A stretch of DNA of 63,371 nucleotides, from assembly GCA_017471945.1 (NCBI GenBank), contig JAFURH010000039.1, forward strand, positions 1 to 63,371, in the 5' to 3' direction. Shown here piece after piece: positions 8,297 to 17,050 of the stretch (its first letter is position 1; every line of letters starts with the position of its first letter). The stretch is from Clostridia bacterium. GTDB taxonomy: Bacteria; Bacillota; Clostridia; Christensenellales; Borkfalkiaceae. The notes under the pieces were generated by a model. That model saw only the letters and a program-made list of their open reading frames with translations. It was not told where the DNA came from and did no database searches. Both the position numbers and the translations under genes were made by a program.

Positions 8297-8316
8297 GCGA
8301 CGAACGCCCGCTTGCA
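8281..8316 (-). terminator. terminator after the ABC permease gene
   Basis: TTGCAAGCG pairs with CGCTTGCAA on the minus strand, followed by TTTTT. One stem arm doubles as the -35 of the next gene. Confidence 0.75.
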
Positions 8317-8366
8317 ATTTTTTCTTGGGGTTTTTCCGCGTAAAACGCGGATTTTTTTCGTTTCCG

Positions 8367-9503
8367 TCAGGACCCCGAAACGATTTTTTCGCTGTCGAAC
8401 ATTTTCGCAAGGAGCAACGAAAGCCCCGTCGCGTAAAGGAGATTCGCGCCGATCGTCACCAGAACGTTCAACGCCGAACCCGAAAGGGAGAACACGTCGC
8501 TCATCGCAAGCGCGCTGTTGTAGATAGGGATCAGATGCCAATACCATTCTCCACCGCCGCCGAACATCGTCGCCACGCCCATCACGACCACGACGAGCGT
8601 AAGAGGTCCGACCATACTCGTCGCCTCTTTCACGCTGTTTGCGAGCGTAGAAACTACGGAAATGATCGCTACGATCAACAGCACAGAGGAGATCACCACG
8701 CCGAGCAACATCATATAATCGCCGAACCCGTATGCGCTTAATCCCGAACCGCCCAGATCGCCCATAAGTTTCGGCAGGGATAGCGTCAAGCCCAAAAAGC
8801 TGCAAAAACCGCTCAAAACGGAAAGAATACTAAGCGAAACGATCTTTCCTAACGCAATATAGCTACGCTTTACGGGCGTTACGAGCATCGTGGCAAACGT
8901 GCCGCGTTCCTTTTCCCCCGCGATGGATTCGGGCGCGATCGACGCGCAACCCGAAAACAAAAACACGAGTACGAGCATAGGCCCGATAGAGGAGAAGAGC
9001 ATCGCCGTCATATCCTCGTCCTTGACGAGATCGAAGGGGAGAGTGGTAAATTTCGGCGAGTCGAACTGTTTGGCGGAGATGAGCGCGCCGATCAAGCCGT
9101 ACGCCGCCGAAGATTCCGTTTTCGCCGTATTGTAATAGACGGCGATCCCCGTTCCTTCCCCGCCCGAAAACTCGAAAGCAGGGGTAAATTCCAGATACAG
9201 ATCGGCTTCTTGTTCCTCGATCTTGGTCTTGATCTTTTCCGCTTCGTCCGCCTCGATCTCCACGATCTTCCAGCGTTCGTCGTCCAACCCCAGCTCCTCG
9301 GCAAACCCCGCGGGGGCGTTGAGCGTATAGAGTTTATACGAATAATCCTCGTCTACGGCGGTCAGAGAATCTATCAATCCGCCGCCGATCAGGGAATAGA
9401 CCGCGTAGATAAGTATCCCGGGCAAAAACAGCGCCATCAACAGCCGTTTATCGTGGAAAAACCGCGAAAGTTCTTTTTTTACGATCGTCCAAAAGCTCTT
9501 CAT
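8367..9503 (-). CDS. ABC transporter permease, NatB-like (ABC-2 type)
   Basis: 378 residues. One N-terminal transmembrane helix (about 22-42), a 140-residue extracytoplasmic domain, then about five helices between residues 170 and 365, the ABC-2 layout of the NatB sodium-efflux permease and related exporters. The cytoplasmic ESIAGEKERGTFATMLVTPVKR segment (about residues 192-214) is the family signature where the permease contacts the ATPase. It overlaps the ATPase gene by 4 nt. Exported substrate unknown; sodium or a drug are possibilities from family membership only. Confidence 0.85.
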   Translation of the reverse strand: MKSFWTIVKKELSRFFHDKRLLMALFLPGILIYAVYSLIGGGLIDSLTAVDEDYSYKLYTLNAPAGFAEELGLDDERWKIVEIEADEAEKIKTKIEEQEADLYLEFTPAFEFSGGEGTGIAVYYNTAKTESSAAYGLIGALISAKQFDSPKFTTLPFDLVKDEDMTAMLFSSIGPMLVLVFLFSGCASIAPESIAGEKERGTFATMLVTPVKRSYIALGKIVSLSILSVLSGFCSFLGLTLSLPKLMGDLGGSGLSAYGFGDYMMLLGVVISSVLLIVAIISVVSTLANSVKEATSMVGPLTLVVVVMGVATMFGGGGEWYWHLIPIYNSALAMSDVFSLSGSALNVLVTIGANLLYATGLSLLLAKMFDSEKIVSGS

Positions 9504-10306
9504 TCTTTACCTCCTTTGCGCGCGGCGTATAAATCAAAGAACACCTCTTCGAGGTTCTTCTCTTTCGTAAGCTCTTTTACGTTTCCTTCCAGCGACATTT
9601 TGCCGTCGATAATCACGCCGACGCGGTCGCAGATCTTCTCCACGAGCGAAAAGATATGCGTGGATAAAAGAATGGTTTTTCCGCGTTGTTTGAGTTCTAA
9701 TAAAAAGTCGGTCACCGCTTTCGCGGTCAGAACGTCGAGTCCGTTGGTCGGCTCGTCGAAGATGATAAATTCGGGGTCGTGTACGAGGGAAATCGCGATC
9801 GATACCTTCTGTTTCATACCCGTGGACAGATCGGCGATCTTGGTTTCGGCAAACTCTCCGATCCCGAAACGGGTAAACAGATCGAGCTTGCGCTTTTCCC
9901 TGTCCGCCTCGCTCACGCCGTGCAACGCGCTGAAAAAATCAAACATATAATTCGGTGTGAAAAACTCGTCGGGCTTTAATTCGCTCGTCAAAAACCCGAG
10001 CTTGGAGCGCGCCTTATCGGGTTCTTTCAAAACGCTGTATCCGTTGACTTCCGCGTCCCCCTCGTCGGGTTTGATAAGGGTCGCAAGCATACGCAAAGTC
10101 GTCGTCTTACCCGCGCCGTTCGGACCGAGTAAGCCGTAGATCTCCCCGCGCCTTGCGGCGAAAGAAAGTCCGTCCACGGCGGTTTTCAGTCCCGTGACGC
10201 TCTTTTCGAGTTTTTTCTGTTTTCGCGAGAGTTTAAAGGTCTTTTTCAGATCGCGCGCGACGAGCACGTTTTCTGCGTTTTCTTCCAAGTCAAATACTTC
10301 GTCCAT
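9500..10306 (-). CDS. ABC transporter ATP-binding protein, NatA-like
   Basis: 268 residues. Walker A LLGPNGAGKTTTLRML (about residues 59-74), ABC signature LSTGMKQKVSIA, Walker B FIIFDEPTNGLD, and the switch histidine in ILLSTHIF. It couples ATP hydrolysis to the permease encoded next, with a 4-nt overlap. A basic N-terminal stretch (LKKTFKLSRKQKKLEKSVTGLK) is typical of the NatA/YhaQ type. It is the first gene of a two-gene operon with its own promoter. Confidence 0.9.
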   Translation of the reverse strand: MDEVFDLEENAENVLVARDLKKTFKLSRKQKKLEKSVTGLKTAVDGLSFAARRGEIYGLLGPNGAGKTTTLRMLATLIKPDEGDAEVNGYSVLKEPDKARSKLGFLTSELKPDEFFTPNYMFDFFSALHGVSEADREKRKLDLFTRFGIGEFAETKIADLSTGMKQKVSIAISLVHDPEFIIFDEPTNGLDVLTAKAVTDFLLELKQRGKTILLSTHIFSLVEKICDRVGVIIDGKMSLEGNVKELTKEKNLEEVFFDLYAARKGGKE

Positions 10307-10344
10307 ACCCTTTCTCCTTTTTATTTTCGCTCTTAATATAGCTT

Positions 10345-10373
10345 AGTATAGCACAATCCAATCCCGCCGTCAA
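10345..10373 (-). promoter_or_regulatory. natAB promoter
   Basis: Minus-strand TTGACG (10368-10373), 17 bp, TATACT (10345-10350); AAGGAG ribosome site before the ATG at 10306. Confidence 0.75.
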
Positions 10374-10470
10374 GCGTTCACCCCCCCCCTGAAAATAGTT
10401 GGTATATCGCAAAAAATTTTTTCATATAGTAGAGTATGCCCCGAAGCCGACGGGAAATCGGAGTCGTTAA

Positions 10471-10585
10471 GAATCAAGGGGCGTTGCCGCGGGGACGAAA
10501 AGCTTGCGCTTTTCTTTTAAAAGTCCTTTCCTACGGGGCTTCGCCCCTGCACCCCACGAGGTACTGAGTGCTTTGACCTCCCGTT
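10471..10585. repeat. hairpin-array element (family 1), copy A, truncated
   Basis: Retains the first-position hairpin start (CAAGGGGCGTTGCC), the AAAAGC/GCTTTT core hairpin, GGGGC-TTC-GCCCC and the GTACTGAGTGCT relic of the penultimate hairpin. Several core hairpins are missing. Confidence 0.75.
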
Positions 10586-10680
10586 TATTCCCTCGTGAAA
10601 CAAATCTGACAAACAAAGACAAAAATCCCCTCGCGCTTTGAAATTCCGACCGAGCGGGTTCGATATGATAGAGGTAGTTA

Positions 10681-11475
10681 ATGCTGATAGTCTGTTTACG
10701 CGTAAAAAAGCTCTTGAAAACGTTGGCGATCACACTCGCAGCCGTCGCGATCACCGTCGCGATCGTCGCGGCGAACGTCTATTCCGTGCAAAAGATCAAC
10801 GCCGGCAAAGAAAGCGTTGCGGCGGGTAGCGCAAGAGTCTTGCCGATCTATTCCGTCGCCACCGACGAAAAAAAGGTCGCCATTTCCTTCGACTGCGCTT
10901 GGGGCGTGGAATATACCGATAAGCTCCTCGAAATAATGCAAGCGAACGGGATTCGTTGCACCTTCTTCGCCGTCGAGTTCTGGGTGGAAAAATACCCCGA
11001 GTACGCGAAAAAGATCGTCGAAGCGGGACACGAGCTGGGCACGCACAGCCGCACCCACCCGTATATGAGCAAGCTTTCCAAAGCGGAGATCGAGGACGAA
11101 CTCAAAACCTCGTCGGCTGCGATCGAGCGGGTGACGGGACAGAAAGTAACGCTTTTTCGCCCCCCGTACGGGGACTATAACGACACGCTCGTGAATACGG
11201 CGAAGTCGCTCGGGCTTTATACCATTCAATGGGACGTGGATTCTTTGGACTGGAAAAACCTGTCCGCAACGGAAATTTCGCTTAGAATCGTCAACGGCGC
11301 GAAAAACGGGTCGATCATTCTTTGTCACAACAACGGTCTGCATACGGCGGAGGCCCTGCCGATGATCTTTGCCACGCTCCAAAACCGCGGGTTCGAATTC
11401 GTGCCCATCGGGGAATTGATCTATAAGGATAACTATACCATCGACGCGACGGGAAAACAACATAAAAACGGCTGA
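10681..11475 (+). CDS. polysaccharide deacetylase, PdaB/YbaN-like
   Basis: 264 residues. One N-terminal transmembrane/signal helix (about 10-34), then a NodB-homology deacetylase domain (about 60-250). Motif 1 is SFDCAWG rather than TFDDG, as in sporulation-type PdaB proteins; motif 2 GHELGTHSRTHP supplies metal histidines; RPPYGDYN is motif 3; DVDSLDW is motif 4; the catalytic-His motif is ILCHNN. It removes acetyl groups from peptidoglycan amino sugars outside the membrane, and PdaB members act in spore cortex maturation. The substrate assignment is inferred. A GAGG site precedes the ATG. Confidence 0.88.
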   Translation: MLIVCLRVKKLLKTLAITLAAVAITVAIVAANVYSVQKINAGKESVAAGSARVLPIYSVATDEKKVAISFDCAWGVEYTDKLLEIMQANGIRCTFFAVEFWVEKYPEYAKKIVEAGHELGTHSRTHPYMSKLSKAEIEDELKTSSAAIERVTGQKVTLFRPPYGDYNDTLVNTAKSLGLYTIQWDVDSLDWKNLSATEISLRIVNGAKNGSIILCHNNGLHTAEALPMIFATLQNRGFEFVPIGELIYKDNYTIDATGKQHKNG

Positions 11476-11530
11476 AACGCGCAGCCGAACTTATCACGAA
11501 AACGAAAAAAATTAACGACGGAGGTCAATT

Positions 11531-12235
11531 ATGAATTACTCAACGGAAAAAAACAACAAAGTGTATTTAATGGGCGAGATCGTCAGCGACGCGACCTTTT
11601 CGCACGAGGTGTACGGCGAGGGCTTTTACGAATTTTACGTAAAGGTGATGCGCCTTTCGGGACAGGCGGATATTTTGCCCGTCACCGTGTCCGAACGGCT
11701 GATCCAAGGCGCGCTTTTGGGCAAGGGCAGAACGATTTGCGCGGTCGGGCAGTTTCGAAGCTATAATAAGCTCGAAAACGGGAAATCGCGGCTGATGCTC
11801 ACGGTGTTCGTGCGCGAGCTTTTGGACGAAACGCCCGACAAAAACCCGAACAATATCCTTTTGAGCGGCTATATCTGTAAGCCGCCCGTCTACCGCACCA
11901 CCCCCTTCAACCGCGAGATCGCGGACGTGCTGATCGCAGTCAATCGCGCTTACAATAAATCCGATTATATCCCCTGTATCGCGTGGGGCAGAAACGCGCG
12001 GTTCGTCAAAAACCTTTGCGTGGGGGATAAGGTCGCCATTTCGGGGCGCATCCAGAGCCGCGAATACCAAAAACGCTATTCGGACGCGGATATCCGCACG
12101 ATGACGGCGTACGAGGTATCCGTTTCCAAACTCGCGGCGTTCGAGGCGGGAGAGGAGTTCGATATCGAAAGCGAATTCGACCTGTATACGCTGCCGAAAG
12201 CGGACGTTGCGCCCGTCACCGATAATATCGGCTGA
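11531..12235 (+). CDS. single-stranded DNA-binding protein with two OB folds
   Basis: 234 residues, longer than classical SSB (about 150). Two successive OB-type halves are visible: residues 8-98 (KVYLMGEIVSDATFSHEV... up to VFVRELLD) and 106-195 (NILLSGYICKPPVYRTTPFNREIADVLIAV... KVAISGRIQSREYQKR). The second half carries the PVYRTTPFNREIADVLIAVNR strand typical of primosomal/SSB family members. No acidic DDDIPF-type tail is seen. Clostridia have such tandem-SSB proteins in addition to the essential SSB; role in DNA binding inferred. GGAGGT site before the start. Confidence 0.8.
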   Translation: MNYSTEKNNKVYLMGEIVSDATFSHEVYGEGFYEFYVKVMRLSGQADILPVTVSERLIQGALLGKGRTICAVGQFRSYNKLENGKSRLMLTVFVRELLDETPDKNPNNILLSGYICKPPVYRTTPFNREIADVLIAVNRAYNKSDYIPCIAWGRNARFVKNLCVGDKVAISGRIQSREYQKRYSDADIRTMTAYEVSVSKLAAFEAGEEFDIESEFDLYTLPKADVAPVTDNIG

Positions 12236-12264
12236 GAAAGAACGAAAAAACGACGAAAAACTTC

Positions 12265-12300
12265 CGTTTTCGAGAAAAATCGAGGACGGAATTTTTATTT
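12265..12300 (+). terminator. terminator after the SSB-like gene
   Basis: TTCCGT/ACGGAA with an inner TCG/CGA pair, followed by ATTTTTATTTTT. Confidence 0.75.
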
Positions 12301-12370
12301 TTCCGTTCTTATTCCCGTATTCCGCGCATATAGTTAAATATAGCCGATAACAACCAAAAGGAGAAACAAT

Positions 12371-13342
12371 ATGAACGAAGAAATCGAATACGCCGAAATG
12401 CTTGAAATTCCCGTTTCCACCGTAAACGTAATTCCAAAATCGCGCAAAAAACGCCGCCCGACGGCAAAAAAACGCACGCAAACGCCGAACGCCGAGCCCG
12501 AGAGGACCGATCTCAAAGATTCGTTGATCGCGCAGATCAACGACAAGGTCGCCCCGCCCGAAACGGGCGCGGAGCTCGCGGCGGAAACGAGCGTTCCTTC
12601 CCCCGAGCAGCCCCTTGAAAGTCTCATAAACTACGAAACGCCCGAAGTGCGCGCAGACGCGCTCGAAAGCGAATATTCCGACCGTATCGACACGGTACGC
12701 CTGCTTTCTTCCGCAGGTAAGAGAAAAAGACGGCTCGCCCACCAAAGCGAAACCCTCCCCGTAAACGGAGAAATGGAAAACGAAGCACCCGTGTACGAGA
12801 CGAACGGGCGTTCCCGCGCCGCAAAGATCGTGCTCGGCACGGAGTTCGCCCTCGCCTGCGCCCTGTCCGCGACCATCTTTTTGACCAACGTGTTTATGCC
12901 CAACAGCGGTATCAACACCTTCTTTAACGGGTTAAACAAAACGGAAGTAAAAGGGGACTCGCGCACCTACGCCGACTTTACTCTTTCTTCCGTCGTATCC
13001 ACCCTTTCGGAAACCGAGCTTGCGCTCTCGGATGCGGGCGTGCTGTCCTTTACCGACGAATGTATGGTCTACCCCGCGGCGGACGGCAAGGTCGCCGAAG
13101 TTGCAGTCGGCGAGGACGGAACGTATATCGTCAAGATCTCTCATTCCGATTCCTTTACGGGCGTTTTCGAGGGGTTGAGCCAAGTCTATTACGCCGTCGG
13201 CGACGACGTGAAAGCCAACGTGCCTATGGGCTTTTCCAAGGGCGAGAGAGAAGTGCAGGTGACGATGTATTCGGAAGGCGAGCTTTTGAACTGTTTCCAG
13301 ATGACGGAGGAAGGCTGCCTCGCGTGGGTGGAAAAGGAATAA
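12371..13342 (+). CDS. SpoIVFA-like membrane protein with degenerate M23 domain
   Basis: 323 residues. A long charged N-terminal region (1-145, with KKRRPTAKKR), one transmembrane helix (about 150-175, IVLGTEFALACALSATIFL), then an outer domain (about 235-320) with the beta-rich LytM/M23 pattern (VYPAADGKVAEVAVGEDGTYIVKISHSD... FEGLSQVYYAVGDDVKANVPMGF) but without the HxxxD and HxH zinc residues. SpoIVFA in Bacillus has this layout and holds and inhibits SpoIVFB in the forespore outer membrane. The stop codon abuts the spoIVFB start (TAAATG). The identification rests on layout and synteny. Confidence 0.75.
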   Translation: MNEEIEYAEMLEIPVSTVNVIPKSRKKRRPTAKKRTQTPNAEPERTDLKDSLIAQINDKVAPPETGAELAAETSVPSPEQPLESLINYETPEVRADALESEYSDRIDTVRLLSSAGKRKRRLAHQSETLPVNGEMENEAPVYETNGRSRAAKIVLGTEFALACALSATIFLTNVFMPNSGINTFFNGLNKTEVKGDSRTYADFTLSSVVSTLSETELALSDAGVLSFTDECMVYPAADGKVAEVAVGEDGTYIVKISHSDSFTGVFEGLSQVYYAVGDDVKANVPMGFSKGEREVQVTMYSEGELLNCFQMTEEGCLAWVEKE

Positions 13343-14263
13343 ATGCGCGCGCGCACGAGGCGGAAGCGGCGGGTCGCCCGCCGCTTTTCCGTTCATCCCT
13401 TATTTTTCCTCGTCGGGATCTGGTTTTGCTTTATCGGCAAGCTTCCGCTCTTTTTAATGAGCGCGCTCGTCGCTCTTCAACACGAGTGCGCGCACGCGTT
13501 CGCCGCCGCTCGGCTCGGCTACCGCTTGAACCGCGTGGTGTTGATGCCCTACGGCGCGGTGATCGACGGGGATTTGAAAAAGCTGTCCTTTAAAGACGAA
13601 TTTACCGTCGCGATCTGGGGACCGCTCGCCAACCTTTTGACGGCGGGGTTTTTCGTTGCGCTCTGGTGGTTATATCCCACCGCCTACGCCTTCACGGACA
13701 CCGCGTGTTACACCTCTCTTTCCGTCGCGCTCGTCAATCTTTTGCCCGCATACCCCTTGGACGGGGGAAGGATTTTAAAGAGCGCGCTCGTCACGGCGTT
13801 CGAAAACGCGGGAAAAGCGCCCGTCAAAGCGGAAAAATACGCGGGAAATATCTGTCGCGGGATCACGTTTTTTCTGTCTGCGCTACTGCTCGCGCTCTTT
13901 ATCGTATTCGCGGCGCAAGGGAAGATCAACGCCACGCTTCTCTTATTCGCGCTATTCCTTTTATTCGGCGGGATCGGAAACGGCAAGGAAGGGGCGGCGA
14001 TCTACGGAAAACTGGATTTTTCCTTCCGCGACGCCTTCGAGCGCGGCGCGGAGATCAAACGCTACGCCGTGAGCGCGTCGGGCACGGTCAAGGACGCGTT
14101 GCGTTTTTTATCCAAGGGCAACTACCTCGTGCTGGAGCTGTACGGCGACGACGAGAGGTATTTGGGGACGATCACGCAAAACCGACTTTTTGAAGCGTTC
14201 GAGCGCGAAAGCCTGTACGCGCCGCTCGGAAAACTTCTGGAAAATACGCAAAAAAGCGGCTAA
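13343..14263 (+). CDS. spoIVFB: site-2 protease family, SpoIVFB-like (M50)
   Basis: 306 residues. Multi-pass intramembrane metalloprotease. The zinc motif HECAH is at about residues 48-52 in a membrane segment, and the second metal ligand is in LLPAYPLDGGRIL (about 134-146). About six hydrophobic segments lie before residue 215; the C-terminal cytosolic domain (about 220-306) resembles the CBS region of SpoIVFB. In sporulation it cleaves pro-sigma-K in the mother cell. It starts directly after the SpoIVFA-like gene, and rng-rplU-rpmA follow, matching the spoIVF-rplU-rpmA neighbourhood of firmicutes. Confidence 0.88.
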   Translation: MRARTRRKRRVARRFSVHPLFFLVGIWFCFIGKLPLFLMSALVALQHECAHAFAAARLGYRLNRVVLMPYGAVIDGDLKKLSFKDEFTVAIWGPLANLLTAGFFVALWWLYPTAYAFTDTACYTSLSVALVNLLPAYPLDGGRILKSALVTAFENAGKAPVKAEKYAGNICRGITFFLSALLLALFIVFAAQGKINATLLLFALFLLFGGIGNGKEGAAIYGKLDFSFRDAFERGAEIKRYAVSASGTVKDALRFLSKGNYLVLELYGDDERYLGTITQNRLFEAFERESLYAPLGKLLENTQKSG

Positions 14264-14265
14264 AA

Positions 14266-14290
14266 ACCCCTTTTTGGGTTGTTTTTGGGC
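14266..14290 (+). terminator. terminator after spoIVFB
   Basis: AACCC-CTTTTT-GGGTT followed by GTTTTT, immediately after the stop codon. Confidence 0.65.
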
Positions 14291-14321
14291 ATTTTTTTCG
14301 GATTTTCTCCCTCAAAACTCC

Positions 14322-14350
14322 TTGCCAAAACGATTTTCGTGTGGTATACT
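14322..14350 (+). promoter_or_regulatory. rng promoter
   Basis: TTGCCA (14322-14327), 17 bp, TATACT (14345-14350) with a TGGTATACT extended -10 context. Confidence 0.7.
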
Positions 14351-14439
14351 GAAAAGGTGTGGAATACTTACCGTGCAACAAAGTCCGACAGTCGCGATAG
14401 GTTACGAAAAAAATTTTTGGGAAGAATCTGAGAAACGGA

Positions 14440-15942
14440 ATGAAAAAGGAATGGTTTTTCGACTGCTACTGCGGACAGCAGTTTGCCGCGCTGATGGAAG
14501 ACGGCAAGCTCGCGGAGTTTATCGCGGAAAAAAAGCAGAACGGCGTACTCGTCGGCAATATTTATAAAGGAAAGGTGACGAATATCCTTTCGGGTATGAA
14601 CGCGGCGTTTATCAACTGCGGGCTCGCGCGAAATTGCTACCTTTCAATGGAAGAAGCGTACACGGACTATACCAAATACGACGGGAAAATGGGCTCTGCG
14701 CCCACCTTAAAAAACTTAAAAGAAGGGGACGAAATTCTCGTCCAGATCGCAAAGCCCCCGCGCGGGGCGAAGGGCGCGAAGGTCACCACCAACCTCTCGT
14801 TCGTAGGGAAACGTATGATCTATCTGCCCAACACCGATTTTTTGGGGATCTCCCGCAAGATCACCGACGAAACGGTGCGCGAAGAGCTTTTAGAGCGGGC
14901 GAACAAAATGCGCGAACACGCGGGCGAGGGATATATCGTACGCACGCAAGCGCCTTTTGCAAATCATAAACAACTCAAAGCGGAAGCGGCGTATTTGAAA
15001 AAACTCCACCGCTTAATGCAAGAAACGGCGAAAACCGCCGCGGTAGGCGATCTTTTATATAGCGACGACGACCTGCCCGCACGGGTAATGCGCGACAGCT
15101 TGGGCGACGAGATCACCGCGATGCGGGTGGGAAGCGAGGACTTATATAAAAAGCTTTTAAAGCTCGTACGTCTGCGCGGAGATATCCCCGAACGCAAGCT
15201 GATTTTGCACGGCGGCAACCGCTCTATGATGCGGGAATACGGTATTTTTTCGCTCGCCTTGGAGGCGGCGCAACCCACCGTCGCGCTCGAAAACGGCGGC
15301 TATCTCGTGATCGATCACACCGAGGCGCTCACCGTCGTGGACGTGAACTCGGGGGGCTGTATCGGCGATAAAAATTTAGAGGATACCGTGTTCAAGGTCA
15401 ACCTTTTGGCGGCGCGGGAGATCGCAAGGCAGGTACGGCTGCGTAATATCGGCGGGATCATCGTGGTTGACTTTATCGATATGGTGAACGAGGAACACAA
15501 AGCGGCGGTCACCGAAGAGCTGGAACGCCACCTCGAACGGGATAAAGCCAAGTGCAAGGTGCTCCCTATGAGCGAGCTTTGCTTAACGCAATTCACCCGC
15601 AAGCGGGTGGGCAACGAGCTGATCGAATACCTCGTGAAGCCCTGCCCATACTGCGCGGGCAACGGGCACGTGACGGGGGACGTATTCGTTTTGGCGGGAA
15701 TACGCGACGATCTTTTGGACTGTTTCGCGGGCGGCAACCGCGCGGCGATCGTGCATTTGAACGAAAAGATCGCGCACAAGATCCTCGAAGAAGAGGTATT
15801 CACGGAAGAACTGAAAACGCATTGGAAGGACAAGCGGGTCTACCTCGTTCCGCACAAGACCTACCGCGACGATTATTTCACCGTCCGCGGCGACAATTCG
15901 AGTATTTTGACCCTTCCCGACAACGCGAAACTGTTATATTAA
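14440..15942 (+). CDS. rng: ribonuclease G/E family endoribonuclease
   Basis: 500 residues, RNase G size (no long C-terminal scaffold as in RNase E). The N-terminal S1 domain (about 36-120) begins GNIYKGKVTNILSGMNAAFINCG. The DNase I-like catalytic part includes VDVNSGG (metal-binding Asp near residue 304) and GGIIVVDFIDM (second Asp near 347). The CPYCAGNGHV zinc-link motif near 404 holds the dimer. It cleaves single-stranded RNA in rRNA maturation and mRNA decay. The ribosome site is weak (GAGAAACGGA). Confidence 0.93.
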   Translation: MKKEWFFDCYCGQQFAALMEDGKLAEFIAEKKQNGVLVGNIYKGKVTNILSGMNAAFINCGLARNCYLSMEEAYTDYTKYDGKMGSAPTLKNLKEGDEILVQIAKPPRGAKGAKVTTNLSFVGKRMIYLPNTDFLGISRKITDETVREELLERANKMREHAGEGYIVRTQAPFANHKQLKAEAAYLKKLHRLMQETAKTAAVGDLLYSDDDLPARVMRDSLGDEITAMRVGSEDLYKKLLKLVRLRGDIPERKLILHGGNRSMMREYGIFSLALEAAQPTVALENGGYLVIDHTEALTVVDVNSGGCIGDKNLEDTVFKVNLLAAREIARQVRLRNIGGIIVVDFIDMVNEEHKAAVTEELERHLERDKAKCKVLPMSELCLTQFTRKRVGNELIEYLVKPCPYCAGNGHVTGDVFVLAGIRDDLLDCFAGGNRAAIVHLNEKIAHKILEEEVFTEELKTHWKDKRVYLVPHKTYRDDYFTVRGDNSSILTLPDNAKLLY

Positions 15943-15946
15943 ACAC

Positions 15947-15985
15947 AAAACGCAGACGAGCTTTTCGTCTGCGTTTTTTATTGAA
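15947..15985. terminator. strong bidirectional terminator
   Basis: AAAACGCAGACGA pairs with TCGTCTGCGTTTT around a GCTTT loop, with T-runs on both sides. It separates rng from the convergent gene at 16011. Confidence 0.9.
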
Positions 15986-16010
15986 ACGACCGTACCGTGT
16001 ACGAGTTGAA

Positions 16011-16454
16011 TCACAAATATTCCTTTAATTTTCTCTCGAATCCCTCTTCGAGTTCGATAAATTCGTTTAACAGCGCCCACACCTCGTCGTCGCCGACCTC
16101 GGAAGCGTCGCTCGCGCTGGATTTTAAAGCGGTGATCCCCATCACCGTGCCTTGCACCATCATTTCCGCGATATGGCTGCGGCTTCCGTCCTTCATCGCG
16201 TTCATTTTGATCGACCCCCACATCATCGCCTTTTTGATAGGGTTAGGTTCTTTGAGCTCGATCCCCTTATTCTTTGCGATCACGGACGCGCGCGCCGAAA
16301 TACGCTCGTATTCCTCGTGCTGGCGCAAAATTTCCTGCTTTAATTCCTCGTCGCCCGTTTCGGGCAAGATATTCGAAATAGACTGCAACGCAAGCTGACT
16401 GTTTCGGTAGATCTCCGCGAGGATCTCCTCGCTTTTTTTATAGTTTTTTTCCAT
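16011..16454 (-). CDS. helical protein of unknown function
   Basis: 147 residues, almost entirely helical by composition, with long amphipathic stretches at residues 1-65 (EEILAEIYRNSQLALQSISNIL, EELKQEILRQHEEYERIS) and an Ala/Met-rich middle (IKMNAMKDGSRSHIAEMMVQGTVMGI). The pattern resembles ferritin-like four-helix bundles found in clostridial genomes, but no E/H metal motif is complete, so I give no function. A strong AAGGAGG site precedes the ATG. Convergent with rng. Confidence 0.75.
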   Translation of the reverse strand: MEKNYKKSEEILAEIYRNSQLALQSISNILPETGDEELKQEILRQHEEYERISARASVIAKNKGIELKEPNPIKKAMMWGSIKMNAMKDGSRSHIAEMMVQGTVMGITALKSSASDASEVGDDEVWALLNEFIELEEGFERKLKEYL

Positions 16455-16565
16455 AAAACCCTCCTTTTTCCTTATTATCTTCCAAAAAAGAAGGTTTCAT
16501 ACTAAGCCTACGGGACTTTTCCTCCAAATTTTCCCGAAAAATCTGAAAAAATCCTTCAAAAACGG

Positions 16566-16595
16566 TTGACGAACCCTTTTTAAATGTGGTATAGT
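16566..16595 (+). promoter_or_regulatory. rplU-rpmA promoter
   Basis: TTGACG (16566-16571), 18 bp, TATAGT (16590-16595) with a TGG extended -10. Confidence 0.75.
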
Positions 16596-16601
16596 AATAG
16601 T

Positions 16602-16690
16602 CGAGCCGATAGAAACGGGCTATTTTAAGCTGTCTTTTTTAGAAAAGGCACGCCTTGGAATTTCTTCGAGACTGGAAAGAGGAGGTAAAA
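16602..16690 (+). ncRNA. possible ribosomal protein L21 leader
   Basis: The 95-nt 5' UTR of rplU contains a GAGCC/GGGCT-type hairpin and a GAAAAGGC...GCCTTGGAATTTC segment ending in the GGAGGT ribosome site. Firmicute rplU genes commonly carry a structured L21 leader that binds the protein. I judged this by position and pairing only; a covariance-model hit would decide. Confidence 0.4.
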
Positions 16691-16696
16691 AATCTT

Positions 16697-17002
16697 ATGT
16701 ACGCTATCATCGATAACGGGAACAAGCAATACAAGGTTGCGGAAGGCGACGTTGTAAGAGTGGAAAAGCTCGCTGCAAAAGAAGGCGAAGAAGTTTGCTT
16801 CAAAGTCCTTATGGTTTCCGACGATAACGGGATCAAAACGGGCGCGGAAGTTGCGTCTGCGAAGGTCACGGCAACCGTCGTAAAGCAGGACAAAGCGAAG
16901 AAGATCATCGTTTTCAAGTATAAAGCGAAGAAGAACGAACGTAAGAAGCAGGGTCACAGACAGCCCTTCACCGCAGTTAAGATCGAAAAGATCACGCTGT
17001 AA
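16697..17002 (+). CDS. rplU: 50S ribosomal protein L21
   Basis: 101 residues, starting at the ATG at 16697 with GGAGGT in front; an in-frame upstream extension is untranslated leader. The sequence [18 protein letters not shown] and the C-terminal basic stretch [21 protein letters not shown] are diagnostic. Binds 23S rRNA. It lies 48 nt before rpmA. The prp (ysxB) gene that usually separates the two in firmicutes is absent. Confidence 0.97.
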   Translation: MYAIIDNGNKQYKVAEGDVVRVEKLAAKEGEEVCFKVLMVSDDNGIKTGAEVASAKVTATVVKQDKAKKIIVFKYKAKKNERKKQGHRQPFTAVKIEKITL

Positions 17003-17050
17003 GCTCTCGCCCGAAAGGCGATCAAAAATTCGAAATAAGGAGAAATAAAA

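Larger units (their letters stand above)
10307..10680. other. intergenic region between natA and the deacetylase gene
   Basis: 373 bp. It holds the minus-strand natA promoter (10345-10373), a C9 homopolymer (10380-10389 region), an A/T-rich stretch and a truncated hairpin-array element (10471-10585). A weak plus-strand promoter candidate (TTGAAA 10638, TATGAT 10664, 20 bp spacing) precedes the deacetylase. Confidence 0.6.

Noticed and set aside
10590-10606. parS half-site CTCGTGAAACA
   Set aside because: Only the right half of parS is present; the left half shows no match.
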